From assembly GCF_900637395.1 (NCBI RefSeq), contig NZ_LR134372.1:186001-250000 (forward strand): 64,000 bases of DNA, written 5' to 3'. Below the pieces are notes generated by a model. That model saw only the letters and a program-made list of their open reading frames with translations. It did no database searches and had not been told where the DNA came from. How positions within the stretch are numbered: position 1 is the first letter of the stretch; each line of letters begins with the position of its first letter. The translations under genes and the position numbers were made by a program. This DNA comes from Campylobacter upsaliensis (GTDB taxonomy: Bacteria; Campylobacterota; Campylobacteria; Campylobacterales; Campylobacteraceae). Positions 25,184 to 34,634 of the stretch are shown here, piece after piece.

Positions 25184-28100
25184 ATGCCAAAGCGAAGCGA
25201 TATTAAAAACATTTTATTGATAGGAAGCGGTCCTATTGTCATAGGGCAAGCTTGTGAATTTGATTATTCTGGCACACAGGCGGCTAAAACCCTAAAGGAG
25301 CTTGGATACCGCGTTATTTTGATTAATTCAAATCCTGCGACTATTATGACAGACCCTGAATTTGCCGATGCGACTTATATAGAACCTATCACAAAAGAAA
25401 GCATTTTGAGCATACTTAAAAAAGAAAAAGTGGATGCCATTTTACCTACTATGGGCGGTCAAGTTGCCTTAAATGTGGCTATGGAAGTGTTTGAGAGTGA
25501 GGAATTTAAAAAAGACTTTTCTTTTGTGAAATTCTTAGGTGCAAATCCTGAAGCGATTAAAAAGGGCGAAGATAGACAAATTTTTAAAGAATGTATGAAA
25601 AAAATCGGTATGGATTTACCTAAATCTATGTATGCTTACGATTATGAAGAAGCCTTAAAAGCAGTCGATGAAATAGGCTTTCCTTTGATGATACGCGCTT
25701 CTTACACGCTTGGAGGAGCGGGAAGTGGTGTTGTGTATAATTTAGACGAATTTAAAGACCTTGCCACAGCAGCGCTTAGTCTCTCTCCTATCCACGAAAT
25801 TTTGATTGAGGAGAGTTTGCTCGGCTGGAAAGAATATGAAATGGAGGTTATACGCGATAGGCTTGATAATTGTATTATCGTTTGTAGCATAGAAAATTTA
25901 GACCCTATGGGCGTGCATACGGGAGATAGCATAACAATAGCCCCCGCCCTAACTTTAACTGATAAAGAATATCAAGCGATGCGTAACGCCTCTTTTGCTA
26001 TTTTGCGTGAAATCGGCGTGGATACAGGTGGCTCGAATGTGCAATTTGCTATTCACCCACAAAATGGCAGAATGATAGTCATTGAGATGAATCCACGCGT
26101 TTCACGCTCCTCCGCTCTTGCCTCTAAAGCCACAGGTTATCCCATTGCTAAGGTTGCTACGCTTTTAGCAGTTGGTTTTAGTTTAGATGAGATTAAAAAC
26201 GACATCACAGGAACTCCTGCTTCTTTTGAACCTGCGATTGATTATATTGTTACAAAAATTCCGCGTTTTACCTTTGAGAAATTTCCAGGAGCCAATGAAA
26301 TTTTAGGCACGGCGATGAAAAGTGTGGGTGAAGTTATGGCTATGGGACGCACCTTTAAGGAGAGTTTGCAAAAAGCACTTTGCTCTTTGGAGAGAAATTA
26401 TAGCGGTTTTGATAGGGTGCAGTTTGAAGATAAAAATGAGCTTATTTTTAAGATAAGAAATGCAAATGAAAAGAGGCTTTTATATATAGCAGAAGCTTAC
26501 AGACAGGGCTTTAGCACGGAGGAGCTTTATGAGCTTTGTAGGGTGGATAGGTGGTTTTTGGAGCAAATTAGAGAAATTGTTGAGTTTGAAAAAAAGATTG
26601 ATATGGATATTTTAAGCGATAAAGTGCTTTTAAGAAAAGCGAAAACTATGGGTTTTTCGGATAAGAAAATCGCCGTTTTAGTCAATGAAAAGGATAATTT
26701 AGAGCTTTCTCAAAATGACATTTATTATGCGAGAGTTAAGCATAAGATTATAGCTGAATTTAGCGAAGTAGATACTTGTGCAGGGGAGTTTAAAGCTCTT
26801 ACACCTTATCTTTACTCAAGCATTAATGCTAGTGAGCTAACTCAAAGTAAATTTGAAAACAAAAAGGAAAAAAAGGTGCTTATTATAGGAGGAGGACCAA
26901 ACCGCATAGGACAGGGCATTGAATTTGACTATGCTTGCGTGCATGCCTCTTTTGCCTTGAAAGATTTAGGCATTAAGACCTTGATGTATAACTGCAATCC
27001 AGAAACCGTTTCAACCGATTATGATACGAGCGATGTATTGTATTTTGAGCCTATTGATTTTGAGCATTTAAGAGCGGTGATTGAAAGGGAAAAACCTGAT
27101 GGTGTGATAGTGCATTTTGGAGGGCAAACTCCGCTTAAATTTGCTAAAAGACTAAGTGCTTTTGGGGCGAAGATTATTGGCACGAGTGCTAGGGTGATTG
27201 ATTTAGCTGAAGATAGAAAGAAATTTGCGCTTTTTTGTGAGAATTTGGAGATTAATCAGCCTAGAAACGCTACTGCTACTAAGGTTGAAGAGGCGGTTTT
27301 AAAAGCGAGTGAGATAGGCTATCCTGTGTTAGTGCGTCCAAGTTATGTTTTAGGTGGGCGTGCGATGCGTGTGGTATATGATGAGAGCGAACTTCGTCTT
27401 TATATGCAAGAGGCGGTGGCTGTGAGTGAGAGAAGTCCTGTTTTAATCGATGAGTTTTTAGATAATGCCACAGAAATCGATGTTGATGCCATAAGTGATG
27501 GTAAAGAAGTCTATGTGGCTGGTATTATGGAGCATATTGAGGAGGCTGGAATTCACTCAGGTGATAGTGCTTGCTCCTTGCCACCTTGTAATATCGATGA
27601 AAAAACGCAAGAACTCATTTGTCAAAAAACCACAGAAATAGCTCTAAATTTAGGTGTTAAAGGTCTTTTAAATATCCAATTTGCCCTGCATAAAAATAAG
27701 CTTTTTATGATAGAAGTTAATCCTAGAGCTAGTCGCACCGTGCCTTTTGTGAGTAAAGCCACAGGAGTGCCTTTAGCTAAGGTCGCTACGCGTGTGATGT
27801 GGCAGGGGAATTTAAGGGAGGCTTTGGGCTTTTATGACTCTTTTGGGGTGGTTGATTTTAAACTTTTACGCCCTAAAAAGTCAAATTATATAAGCATTAA
27901 AGAAGCGGTTTTTCCTTTTGCGAAATTAAGCGGAAGCGATTTGGAACTTGGACCTGAGATGAGATCAACTGGCGAAGTTATGGGTATTAGCAAGGATTTT
28001 ACTAAAGCTTATGCTAAGAGTCAAATTTGTGCCTTTAATCCTCTGCCTAAAAGCGGTGTCGTTTTTATCTCTCTTAAAGAAAAGGATAAAAAATTCGCTA

Positions 28101-28459
28101 CTAAAATTGCTGAAGCTTATACTAAAATAGGCTTTTCTTTGTTTGCTACAAGCGGTACTTGTGCGAAGATTAAAGAAGCTGGTTATGCGTGTGAGTTAGT
28201 GTATAAGATTTCAGAAGGACGCCCTAATGTCGAAGATAGGCTTAAAAATGGCGAAATTCATCTTGTCATTAATACAAGCGATTCGCATAGTTTTGTGGGG
28301 GATACGAAGAAGATTAGGGAAAATATTTTGCGTTTTAAAATTCCTTATTTTACAAATTTGCGTTCAGCTTTTGCGGGAGCAAAGAGCATTAAGGCTATGC
28401 AGGATAAAAGTTATTTAGAAGTCAAAAGCTTACAAGAGTGGCTTAGGCAAAATCATTAA
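25184..28459 (+). CDS. carB: Carbamoyl-phosphate synthase large subunit
   Basis: 1091 residues, full length. Makes carbamoyl phosphate from glutamine-derived ammonia, bicarbonate and two ATP for arginine and pyrimidine synthesis. Two homologous ATP-grasp halves are visible, each starting with a [19 protein letters not shown] motif (near residues 12 and 560). MGGQ/FGGQ loops, [20 protein letters not shown] and [20 protein letters not shown] are paired, and a C-terminal allosteric domain ([14 protein letters not shown]) follows. carA is not adjacent, as in other Campylobacter. Confidence 0.97.
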   Translation: MPKRSDIKNILLIGSGPIVIGQACEFDYSGTQAAKTLKELGYRVILINSNPATIMTDPEFADATYIEPITKESILSILKKEKVDAILPTMGGQVALNVAMEVFESEEFKKDFSFVKFLGANPEAIKKGEDRQIFKECMKKIGMDLPKSMYAYDYEEALKAVDEIGFPLMIRASYTLGGAGSGVVYNLDEFKDLATAALSLSPIHEILIEESLLGWKEYEMEVIRDRLDNCIIVCSIENLDPMGVHTGDSITIAPALTLTDKEYQAMRNASFAILREIGVDTGGSNVQFAIHPQNGRMIVIEMNPRVSRSSALASKATGYPIAKVATLLAVGFSLDEIKNDITGTPASFEPAIDYIVTKIPRFTFEKFPGANEILGTAMKSVGEVMAMGRTFKESLQKALCSLERNYSGFDRVQFEDKNELIFKIRNANEKRLLYIAEAYRQGFSTEELYELCRVDRWFLEQIREIVEFEKKIDMDILSDKVLLRKAKTMGFSDKKIAVLVNEKDNLELSQNDIYYARVKHKIIAEFSEVDTCAGEFKALTPYLYSSINASELTQSKFENKKEKKVLIIGGGPNRIGQGIEFDYACVHASFALKDLGIKTLMYNCNPETVSTDYDTSDVLYFEPIDFEHLRAVIEREKPDGVIVHFGGQTPLKFAKRLSAFGAKIIGTSARVIDLAEDRKKFALFCENLEINQPRNATATKVEEAVLKASEIGYPVLVRPSYVLGGRAMRVVYDESELRLYMQEAVAVSERSPVLIDEFLDNATEIDVDAISDGKEVYVAGIMEHIEEAGIHSGDSACSLPPCNIDEKTQELICQKTTEIALNLGVKGLLNIQFALHKNKLFMIEVNPRASRTVPFVSKATGVPLAKVATRVMWQGNLREALGFYDSFGVVDFKLLRPKKSNYISIKEAVFPFAKLSGSDLELGPEMRSTGEVMGISKDFTKAYAKSQICAFNPLPKSGVVFISLKEKDKKFATKIAEAYTKIGFSLFATSGTCAKIKEAGYACELVYKISEGRPNVEDRLKNGEIHLVINTSDSHSFVGDTKKIRENILRFKIPYFTNLRSAFAGAKSIKAMQDKSYLEVKSLQEWLRQNH

Positions 28460-28476
28460 TAAATTAAAGGACTAAT

Positions 28477-29118
28477 ATGCAAATTTTAGCACATCGTGGG
28501 TTTTGGCGTGAAAAAAACGAGCAAAATACCCTTGCAAGTTTAGCTAAGGCTTTTGATATGGGTTTTGGCATAGAAACAGACCTTAGAGACGGGGGGGGGG
28601 GGGGTAATCTTTTACTTTCTCACGATATCCCCACATCTTTAAGTGAGAAAGCGGAAGAGTTTTTTCAATTTTATCATGCACATTCTTTTCATTTTCCATT
28701 GGCTTTAAATATTAAGGCTGATGGGCTACAAAAACATCTTTTAGAATTCATTAAACGCTACGAAATCAAAAATTACTTCGTTTTTGATATGTCAGTCCCT
28801 GATGCCCTTTTGTATCTTAAAGATGGCTTTAAGGTCTTTACAAGGCAGAGTGAGTATGAAAAAGAACCAAGCTTTTATGAGGATGCTTGTGGGGTGTGGC
28901 TTGATGAATTTCATACGCATTATATCGATGAAAAGCTTATTTTAGAACATTTGGAAAATGACAAACAAATAGCGATCGTTTCACCAGATTTACATAAAAG
29001 ATCCTATGAAAAAGAGTGGGAGGAGTATAAAAAAATTATAACTAAGCATAAGCTTTATGGAAAAATAATGCTTTGCACAGATAAGGTTTTAGAAGCGAAG
29101 GAGTTTTTTAATGATTAG
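28477..29118 (+). CDS. Glycerophosphodiester phosphodiesterase-like protein, phase-variable (in frame)
   Basis: 213-residue TIM-barrel protein of the GDPD family. HRGFW at residue 7, EQNTLASLAKAF, the metal-site GIETDLRD and the second histidine in LLLSHDIP are the catalytic signature. A tract of 14 G encodes five glycines between TDLRD and LLLSHD, where relatives have a short turn. At 14 G the frame is open, so the gene is on; 13 or 15 would shift it. It is the first gene of the cluster, 17 bases after carB and overlapping the HAD gene by 8. At 213 residues it is rather short for the family, and its substrate may be a glycan-linked phosphodiester. Confidence 0.75.
   Translation: MQILAHRGFWREKNEQNTLASLAKAFDMGFGIETDLRDGGGGGNLLLSHDIPTSLSEKAEEFFQFYHAHSFHFPLALNIKADGLQKHLLEFIKRYEIKNYFVFDMSVPDALLYLKDGFKVFTRQSEYEKEPSFYEDACGVWLDEFHTHYIDEKLILEHLENDKQIAIVSPDLHKRSYEKEWEEYKKIITKHKLYGKIMLCTDKVLEAKEFFND
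28591..28604 (+). repeat. Poly-G tract (14) in the GDPD-like gene
   Basis: Fourteen consecutive G within codons of a predicted catalytic loop. The present length keeps the gene in frame. A loss or gain of one base would terminate the protein early, making it an on/off switch. Confidence 0.95.
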
Positions 29119-29737
29119 GGCGATTATTTTTGATATGGACGGAGTTTTGATTGAGGCGAAGGATTGGCATTATGAGGCTTTAAATAGAGCCTTGAGGCTT
29201 TTTGGTTTGGAGATTAGTCGTTATGAGCACTTGAGTGTATTTGATGGCTTACCAACGAGGGATAAGCTCGAGATGTTGAGCGTAGAAAGAGGATTACCTA
29301 GGGCTTTGCATAGTTTTATTAATGAGATGAAGCAGCAATTTACTATGGAACTTGTGCATTGTGCTTGTAAGCCGCGTTTTTGCCACGAATTTGCCCTGTC
29401 AAAACTTAAAAGCGAGGGTTATAAAATAGCAGTGTGTTCGAATTCTATCCGTAAAAGTATAGAGGTGATGATGCAAAAGGCAGCACTTGATAGTTATTTA
29501 GACTTTTATCTTTCTAATGAAGATGTGAGTAAGGGTAAGCCTGATCCTCAAATGTATAATAAAGCGATTGAAAAATTTGGCTTAAACCCTAAAGAATGCT
29601 TGATAATTGAGGATAATGAAAACGGCATTAAAGCAGCAAAAGCAAGCGGTGCAAATGTAATGATAGTAAGTGAGGTCGATGAGGTTAATTATGATAATAT
29701 CAAGGCGCAAATTGCTAAATTTAAGGAGGCTTTATGA
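29111..29737 (+). CDS. HAD-family phosphatase (beta-phosphoglucomutase-like)
   Basis: 208-residue HAD superfamily member, subfamily IA. The four motifs are present: nucleophile DMDGVLIEA (residues 8-16), CSNSIRKS, lysine in SKGKPDPQMY and acidic ECLIIEDNENGI. The cap region is of beta-phosphoglucomutase type. In a sugar-nucleotide cluster it probably dephosphorylates or isomerises a sugar or polyol phosphate. It overlaps its neighbours by 8 and 4 bases, so translation is coupled. Confidence 0.82.
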   Translation: MIRAIIFDMDGVLIEAKDWHYEALNRALRLFGLEISRYEHLSVFDGLPTRDKLEMLSVERGLPRALHSFINEMKQQFTMELVHCACKPRFCHEFALSKLKSEGYKIAVCSNSIRKSIEVMMQKAALDSYLDFYLSNEDVSKGKPDPQMYNKAIEKFGLNPKECLIIEDNENGIKAAKASGANVMIVSEVDEVNYDNIKAQIAKFKEAL

Positions 29738-30459
29738 TAAATATAGTCGTGCCTATGGCGGGTTCATCGTTTTTCTTCGATGAGAAAAAGGACGGCTTTA
29801 TTAAGCCTTTTGTGGAAATTTGTGGCAAAACAATGCTTGAGCTTTTTATAGAAAATTATGCTTTTGTGGAAGATAAGCGTTTTATTTTTATCTTAAAAGA
29901 AGAGGATGTAAGAAGTTTTCATTTAGATGAGGCAATTAGCGTTTTAACACATCATAAAGCGTCTATTTTAACGACAAAAAATGAAACGGCAGGTATGCTT
30001 TGCTCGGCTTTATTGGCTGTGGAATTGATAGAAAATGATGAGCCTTTATTGGTGGTTAATAGTGATCAAATTTTTGAATTTGACATAAATGCAACATTAA
30101 AAGAATTTAAAGACTATGATGCTGGGGTTTTAAGCTTTGAAAGTATTCATCCGCGTTTTGCCTATGTGAAATGTGATGAGAGGAATTTGGTGCTTGAAGC
30201 TTTTGAAAAGCGACCGATGAGTAAAAATGCTGTGGCGGGCTTTTATTATTTTAAAAAGGGGCGATTTTTTGTCGAGGCAGCGAAAAGGACGATAAGAAAG
30301 GATATGAGTTTAAATGGGAAATTTTTTATCGCCCCGCTTTTAAATGAACTCATTTTGCAAAATAAAAAAATTTTAAATAATAAAATCGATAAAAATGCTT
30401 ATCATACATTTTATTCTAAAGAAAAAATTAACGAATACGAAAGGATAAAAAATGCTTAA
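29734..30459 (+). CDS. Nucleotidyltransferase-like protein, variant P-loop
   Basis: 241-residue GT-A-fold nucleotidyltransferase. VVPMAGSSFFF opens the nucleotide-binding loop, with KPFVEICGKTMLELFIENY following and LLVVNSDQIFEFD as the metal-binding segment. AVAGFYYFKKG and NGKFFIAPLLNELI are found in the same places as in the paralogue at 32481. The usual G-x-G-x-R loop is not present: the residues after MAG are SSFFF, so the canonical arginine is absent. This may be a family feature or may point to a different reaction. It likely prepares or binds an NDP-activated sugar or polyol. Confidence 0.72.
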   Translation: MINIVVPMAGSSFFFDEKKDGFIKPFVEICGKTMLELFIENYAFVEDKRFIFILKEEDVRSFHLDEAISVLTHHKASILTTKNETAGMLCSALLAVELIENDEPLLVVNSDQIFEFDINATLKEFKDYDAGVLSFESIHPRFAYVKCDERNLVLEAFEKRPMSKNAVAGFYYFKKGRFFVEAAKRTIRKDMSLNGKFFIAPLLNELILQNKKILNNKIDKNAYHTFYSKEKINEYERIKNA

Positions 30460-30784
30460 AAATTTGACAAAAGCTTACATTAAGGCTTTTAATGATAGGA
30501 ACTTAGAGAGTGTTGAGGCTCTTTTAGATGAGGATTTTATTTTACAAGACCCTGCTGTAAAAAGGATAGAAGGGAAGCAAAAAGCCCTTGAGGCGGTTGA
30601 GAGCATTTTTTCTTCTTGTAAAAATTTAAGCTTTAGTGCGAAAAATATTTATGAAGATGGACAAACGACCTTCATAGAATTTATCTTAAAGCTTGATGAG
30701 GTAAAGCTTGAGGGTGTGGATATTTTGGAGTGGCAAGGAGATAAGATTAAAGAACTTCGTGCTTATTTGGATTTACCTAAATGA
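30452..30784 (+). CDS. NTF2-like (SnoaL-type) small protein
   Basis: 110-residue cone-shaped alpha+beta barrel protein: YIKAFNDRNLESVEALLDEDF at the start and DPAVKRIEGKQKALEAVE and FIEFILKLDEVKLEGVDILE later match the NTF2/SnoaL pattern. Members range from isomerases and hydrolases to mere ligand binders, so function is unknown. Overlaps of 8 and 4 bases with its neighbours place it in the carbohydrate operon. Confidence 0.7.
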   Translation: MLKNLTKAYIKAFNDRNLESVEALLDEDFILQDPAVKRIEGKQKALEAVESIFSSCKNLSFSAKNIYEDGQTTFIEFILKLDEVKLEGVDILEWQGDKIKELRAYLDLPK

Positions 30785-32130
30785 AGCCTTTTAAAATCGC
30801 TCTTTGTTTAAGTGGGGCTTTAAGATATGATTATTGTGAAGATTTAAGACATATTGTTAAAAATGTCGCCACCCCTCTTAATGCGGACATTTTTCTTTTT
30901 TCTTGGGACGAGGCTTATTTGTGGGCTGGAGCTGGTGGGCTTGGTGTGGGTTTTTTGCGAAATTTTATCGATGAAAAATTACTTCAAAATGCTCCAAATG
31001 AGCTTTTGATTGATAATTATCAATTTTCAAAACTCTTTCCTAATGTCTTTTCTTTAATTGAGCAAGAATACGCAGCTAAAATTCCAAAGAAAAATTTAGA
31101 TACTATTAAAAATTTTACAAATTTTAAAGCTTTGGCTTTAGAAAATGTCGATTTTTTTATGCAAAATTATCCTAGAATTTTACCTATCCATAATAGTTCA
31201 AAAATGTTTTATGGTTGGAATAGAGTTTTAAATTTACTTTTTGAATACGAAAGAAAAATGAAAGAGCGTTATGATTTTATCATTATGCTTCGCCCAGATA
31301 AACGCTACACTTTAAATTTAAGCCTTGATGAGCTTAAAAATTTAAAGACTAAAGATCTTGTCATTGAGACTTCTAGTGATGAAAAACAACTTGGCGATGT
31401 TTATGCTTTTGGTAGGCGTTTTGCTATGGTGGAGTTTTTATCGACCTTTGCTAAGGCAAGTGGAGGTGTAAATGAAGAATTTTTTGAACATTTTCCTTGT
31501 GGGATTAATTGTGCGAGTTATGGTTGTTTAGATCACGCTATGTTAAGGCGTTATGTGGATTTTATAGGGCTTAATGTGATTAAGGGGCAAAATTATGTCA
31601 AATGGCAAAGTGCAAGTAAGGCGACACATTTTCCTAATGTTAAAGAAGCACTTGGGAGCGATTTGAAAAAATTATCACAAAATTATCCTAAAGAGAAATT
31701 AAAAGAATTTGAAAGCTTTTTTGAGGGATTAAATTCTCATCTAAAATCACTTAAAATTCATAGAAAATATTTTTATTACAATAAAACTTTAGCAGATGAG
31801 AGAATTAAGGCGACTTTAACTTACAGATTAGGCTTTGAGCTAGTGCAAACTTGTAAAAATAGGAATTTGGTTGATTTTATAGCTTTACCTTATCGTTTAT
31901 TAAAAATCAAAAAACTTCATAAAATTGAAAAAGAAAATTACCAAAAAGCGATAAAAATTAATCCAAAGCTTAGTTTGCCACCTTTAGAGCATTGTGCTGA
32001 TTATGAAAAAGCTTTATATGTTAAAAATCATCTATCTTACAAAGTGGGAGAGAGTTTTTTAAAAGCTTGTAACACGGGGGGGGGGGGGGGGGGTGGCTCC
32101 GCTTCTTTTTCAAGGAGCTTCCTAGGATAA
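30781..32130 (+). CDS. Glycosyltransferase-like capsule/LOS protein, phase-variable C-terminus
   Basis: 449 residues as read. The N-terminus (IALCLSGALRYDYC...ADIFLFSWDEAY) and MLRPDKRY resemble a family of surface-polysaccharide proteins suspected of being transferases. The last part (YRLGFELVQ, PYRLLKIKKLHKIEKENY, INPKLSLPPLEHCADYEKALYVK, HLSYKVGESFLKA) is the conserved tail region of many Campylobacter glycosyltransferases. The 18-G tract follows directly. In the present frame the protein ends GGGGGGGSASFSRSFLG. With 16 or 19 G it would end WLRFFFKELPRINKEFKRRK... with a stop at 32166-32168 inside the cupin gene. That basic tail looks like the native one. Confidence 0.7.
   Translation: MKPFKIALCLSGALRYDYCEDLRHIVKNVATPLNADIFLFSWDEAYLWAGAGGLGVGFLRNFIDEKLLQNAPNELLIDNYQFSKLFPNVFSLIEQEYAAKIPKKNLDTIKNFTNFKALALENVDFFMQNYPRILPIHNSSKMFYGWNRVLNLLFEYERKMKERYDFIIMLRPDKRYTLNLSLDELKNLKTKDLVIETSSDEKQLGDVYAFGRRFAMVEFLSTFAKASGGVNEEFFEHFPCGINCASYGCLDHAMLRRYVDFIGLNVIKGQNYVKWQSASKATHFPNVKEALGSDLKKLSQNYPKEKLKEFESFFEGLNSHLKSLKIHRKYFYYNKTLADERIKATLTYRLGFELVQTCKNRNLVDFIALPYRLLKIKKLHKIEKENYQKAIKINPKLSLPPLEHCADYEKALYVKNHLSYKVGESFLKACNTGGGGGGGSASFSRSFLG
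32076..32093 (+). repeat. Poly-G tract (18) at the 3' end of the glycosyltransferase-like gene
   Basis: Eighteen consecutive G, the longest tract in the window. All three frames after it give a short end: SASFSRSFLG (18), VAPLLFQGAS (17), or the basic WLRFFFKELP tail (16 or 19). Length changes therefore swap the C-terminus and do not simply destroy the protein. Confidence 0.95.
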
Positions 32131-32154
32131 ACAAAGAATTTAAAAGGAGAAAAA

Positions 32155-32484
32155 GTGCAAATTTTTAAATTAGAAAATATGATAAGGGGCTGGTTTGTAG
32201 GAAATTTTGAACCTAGCGTTTTAAAAAGTAAAGATGTGGAAGTTGGCGTTAAAGAGTATCAAAAAGGCGATTATGAGCAAAAACATCATCATAAAATCGC
32301 CACAGAAATCACACTTATAGCAAGAGGTAGAGTAAAAATGAACGGCGTAGAGTATCAAAAAGGCGATATTATCGTTATAGAGCCTAATGAGGCGAGTGAT
32401 TTTGAGGCGCTTGAAGATACGATTAGCGTTGTGGTAAAAATGCCTTGTGTTTTAGATGATAAGTATTTAGGAGAAGCAAAATGA
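32155..32484 (+). CDS. Cupin-domain protein
   Basis: 109-residue single cupin. The metal-binding motif is seen in YEQKHHHKIATEITLIARG and the second cupin motif in YQKGDIIVIEPNEASDFEAL. The start is GTG 32155 with an AAGGAGAAAAA site. In one frame of the upstream G tract the glycosyltransferase-like gene would end 14 bases inside this gene, coupling the two. Small cupins in sugar clusters act as isomerases, epimerases or sensors; no specific reaction can be assigned. It overlaps the next gene by 4 bases. Confidence 0.8.
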   Translation: MQIFKLENMIRGWFVGNFEPSVLKSKDVEVGVKEYQKGDYEQKHHHKIATEITLIARGRVKMNGVEYQKGDIIVIEPNEASDFEALEDTISVVVKMPCVLDDKYLGEAK

Positions 32485-33206
32485 ATATAGTTATCCCAAT
32501 GGCAGGGCTTGGAAGTCGCTTTGCAAAGGCAGGTTTTAAAAAGTCAAAACCTTTTATCGATGTGCTTGGAAAGCCTATGATAGTGCGTGTTTTAGAAAAT
32601 TTAGCTTATGAAAATGCAAAATACATTTTAATTGCTAGAAAAGAGCAGTTGGAAAACGAAAAAGAAGCGATAGAGGAGATTAAAAAAGAATTTAATGTCG
32701 AATTGATTTGCATTGATTCTCTTAGTGAAGGCACTGCTTGCACGGTGCTTTATGCAAGAAAACTTATTGATAATGACACGCCCTTACTCATCGCAAATTC
32801 CGATCAAGTGGTCGATTTTACTTTGAGTGATTTTGCTAAGGATTGTTTTGAAAGAAAGTTGGACGGCTCTATTTTGACCTTTATTGATTTAAAAAAAGAT
32901 CCTAAATGGTCTTTTGCTAGACTTGAAAAGGATTTGGTTGTGGAGGTTAAGGAAAAAGAGGCGATTAGCGATATTGCGACTGTGGGAATTTATCTTTTTA
33001 CTAGAGGGAGTGAATTTGTGGATAGTGCGATTGATATGATTTGCCGAAATGATAGGGTTAATAATGAATTTTACACTTGCCCTGTGTATAATTATGCTAT
33101 AAAAAATGGCTTAAAGATAGGAATTTACAACATAGCTTTTGAAAATATGCACGGGCTTGGCACACCGGAGGATTTAGAAGCGTATTTAGGGCTTTTACGC
33201 TCTTAA
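32481..33206 (+). CDS. Sugar-phosphate nucleotidyltransferase-like protein
   Basis: 241-residue nucleotidyltransferase with the canonical loop PMAGLGSRFAKAG (residues 6-18), KPFIDVLGKPMIVRVLEN, LLIANSDQVVDF for metal and nucleotide, and ATVGIYLFTRG. It is paralogous to the gene at 29734 but retains the GLGSR arginine, so it is the likely active enzyme that would charge a sugar or polyol phosphate with a nucleotide. It is the last gene of the operon and converges with dcd with no spare bases. Confidence 0.82.
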   Translation: MNIVIPMAGLGSRFAKAGFKKSKPFIDVLGKPMIVRVLENLAYENAKYILIARKEQLENEKEAIEEIKKEFNVELICIDSLSEGTACTVLYARKLIDNDTPLLIANSDQVVDFTLSDFAKDCFERKLDGSILTFIDLKKDPKWSFARLEKDLVVEVKEKEAISDIATVGIYLFTRGSEFVDSAIDMICRNDRVNNEFYTCPVYNYAIKNGLKIGIYNIAFENMHGLGTPEDLEAYLGLLRS

Positions 33207-33767
33207 TCACTTCAAAATGCGAGGCAAAGTGATGCCTGTTTGTTTTTGATACTTGCCTTTTTTATCCTTATAGGTCGTATCACAAGGGCTATCCCCCTCC
33301 AAAAATAGCACCTGAGCTATGCCCTCATTAGCATAGATTTTGGCAGGTAGGGGGGTGGTGTTAGAAATTTCTATAGTGATATGTCCTTCAAAGCCCGGCT
33401 CAAATGGCGTTACATTGACTATAATCCCACATCTTGCATAAGTGCTTTTACCTAGACAAATGGCTAAAACATCATCGGGCATTTTAAAATATTCCACCGT
33501 CCTAGCCAGAGCAAAAGAATTTGCAGGCACTATACACACATCGCCCACAAAATCGACTACATTAGCCTCAAAAAAATTCTTAGGATCGATCACGGTCGAA
33601 TTAATATTGGTAAAAATTTTAAACTCACGCCCCACTCTTATGTCATAACCATAGCTTGAAAGCCCGTAGCTTACAACTCCTTTGCCTATATTTGCTTCAC
33701 AAAATGGCTCGATCATTTGGTGTTTTTGTGCCATTTCTCTTATCCATTTATCTGCTTTTAAACCCAC
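33207..33767 (-). CDS. dcd: dCTP deaminase
   Basis: Deaminates dCTP to dUTP for thymidylate synthesis. 186 residues. [42 protein letters not shown] and [12 protein letters not shown] are the conserved dUTPase-fold motifs, with the catalytic Glu in the last third (GFEGH). dUTP from this step feeds ThyX, whose gene lies at 57531. In C. jejuni dcd sits beside the pseudaminic acid locus; here it follows the sugar cluster. Confidence 0.95.
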   Translation of the reverse strand: MGLKADKWIREMAQKHQMIEPFCEANIGKGVVSYGLSSYGYDIRVGREFKIFTNINSTVIDPKNFFEANVVDFVGDVCIVPANSFALARTVEYFKMPDDVLAICLGKSTYARCGIIVNVTPFEPGFEGHITIEISNTTPLPAKIYANEGIAQVLFLEGDSPCDTTYKDKKGKYQKQTGITLPRILK

Positions 33768-33839
33768 TTTTTTCCTTTCAAATTTATGTCAATTTTAGCG
33801 AAAAAGAGTTTAAATTTCTTATCATACACTTAAAAATTT

Positions 33840-33845
33840 TATAAT
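33840..33845 (+). promoter_or_regulatory. -10 box of the binding-lipoprotein gene
   Basis: TATAAT 30 bases before the ATG at 33876, with T-rich sequence upstream (33811-33840) and an AAGGATGG ribosome site downstream. Typical Campylobacter sigma-70 arrangement. Confidence 0.55.
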
Positions 33846-33875
33846 GACACTTTAATTTTTTTATAAGGATGGAAG

Positions 33876-34634
33876 ATGAGAAAAATATTTGCTTTTTTGG
33901 TGGCTTTTTTGAGCCTTTTTGTAGTGGCTTGTAGTGATACTTCTACAACAAATAATGATTCAAATGCAAGTTTGAGCTTAAGAGTTGGCACAGCACCTAA
34001 TTATAAGCCTTTTGACTATAAAGAAGATGCGAAATTAACGGGCTTAGATATTGATTTAGTCAATGAGATTGCCAAAAGAGAAGGCATAGAGCTTACTTGG
34101 GTGGAGATGAGCTTTGATGGGTTGATTCCAGCTTTAAAAACAGGTAAGATTGATATGATAGCCTCTGCGATGAGTGCGACAGAGGACAGAAGAAAGAGTG
34201 TGGATTTTAGTGATGTGTATTACACAACTAAGAATCTTTACATTAAGAAAAAAGATAATGAGGCTTTAAATTCTAAAGAGGATTTAGAAGGTAAGATTAT
34301 AGGCGTTCAGCTCGGCACTTTGCAAGAGCCAGCTGCTAAGGCGATTAAAGATACTAAAGTGCAAAGTAATGAAAGCTTGAGCGTGGTGATTATGGAGCTT
34401 AAAGAGGGCAAAATTGATGCGGTAGTTGCCGATAAAGATGTTTCAATGGGCTATTTGAAAGAAAATGCTGATCTGATAGGCTTTTTTGAAGAAGAAGACG
34501 GCAGTGAGGGCTTTAGCTTTGCTTTTGATAAAGACAAGCAAAAAGAGGCGATTGAGAAATTTAATAAGGGTTTGAAAGACTTAAAAGCAGATGGCACTTA
34601 TGATCAAATTTTAACTAAATACGAGCTTAACTAA
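33876..34634 (+). CDS. Amino-acid ABC transporter substrate-binding lipoprotein
   Basis: 252-residue family 3 solute-binding protein. The N-terminus is a lipoprotein signal with the lipobox FVVACS (Cys at about residue 19). LRVGTAPNYKPFDYKED, TGLDIDLVNEIAKREGIEL, GLIPALKTGKIDMIASAMSAT and RRKSVDFSDVYY are the classical polar amino-acid-binding motifs. It stands alone, without permease or ATPase genes, and probably works with a transporter encoded elsewhere. It may be the counterpart of C. jejuni GlnH (Cj0817), but a CjaA- or CjaC-type role cannot be excluded. Confidence 0.85.
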   Translation: MRKIFAFLVAFLSLFVVACSDTSTTNNDSNASLSLRVGTAPNYKPFDYKEDAKLTGLDIDLVNEIAKREGIELTWVEMSFDGLIPALKTGKIDMIASAMSATEDRRKSVDFSDVYYTTKNLYIKKKDNEALNSKEDLEGKIIGVQLGTLQEPAAKAIKDTKVQSNESLSVVIMELKEGKIDAVVADKDVSMGYLKENADLIGFFEEEDGSEGFSFAFDKDKQKEAIEKFNKGLKDLKADGTYDQILTKYELN

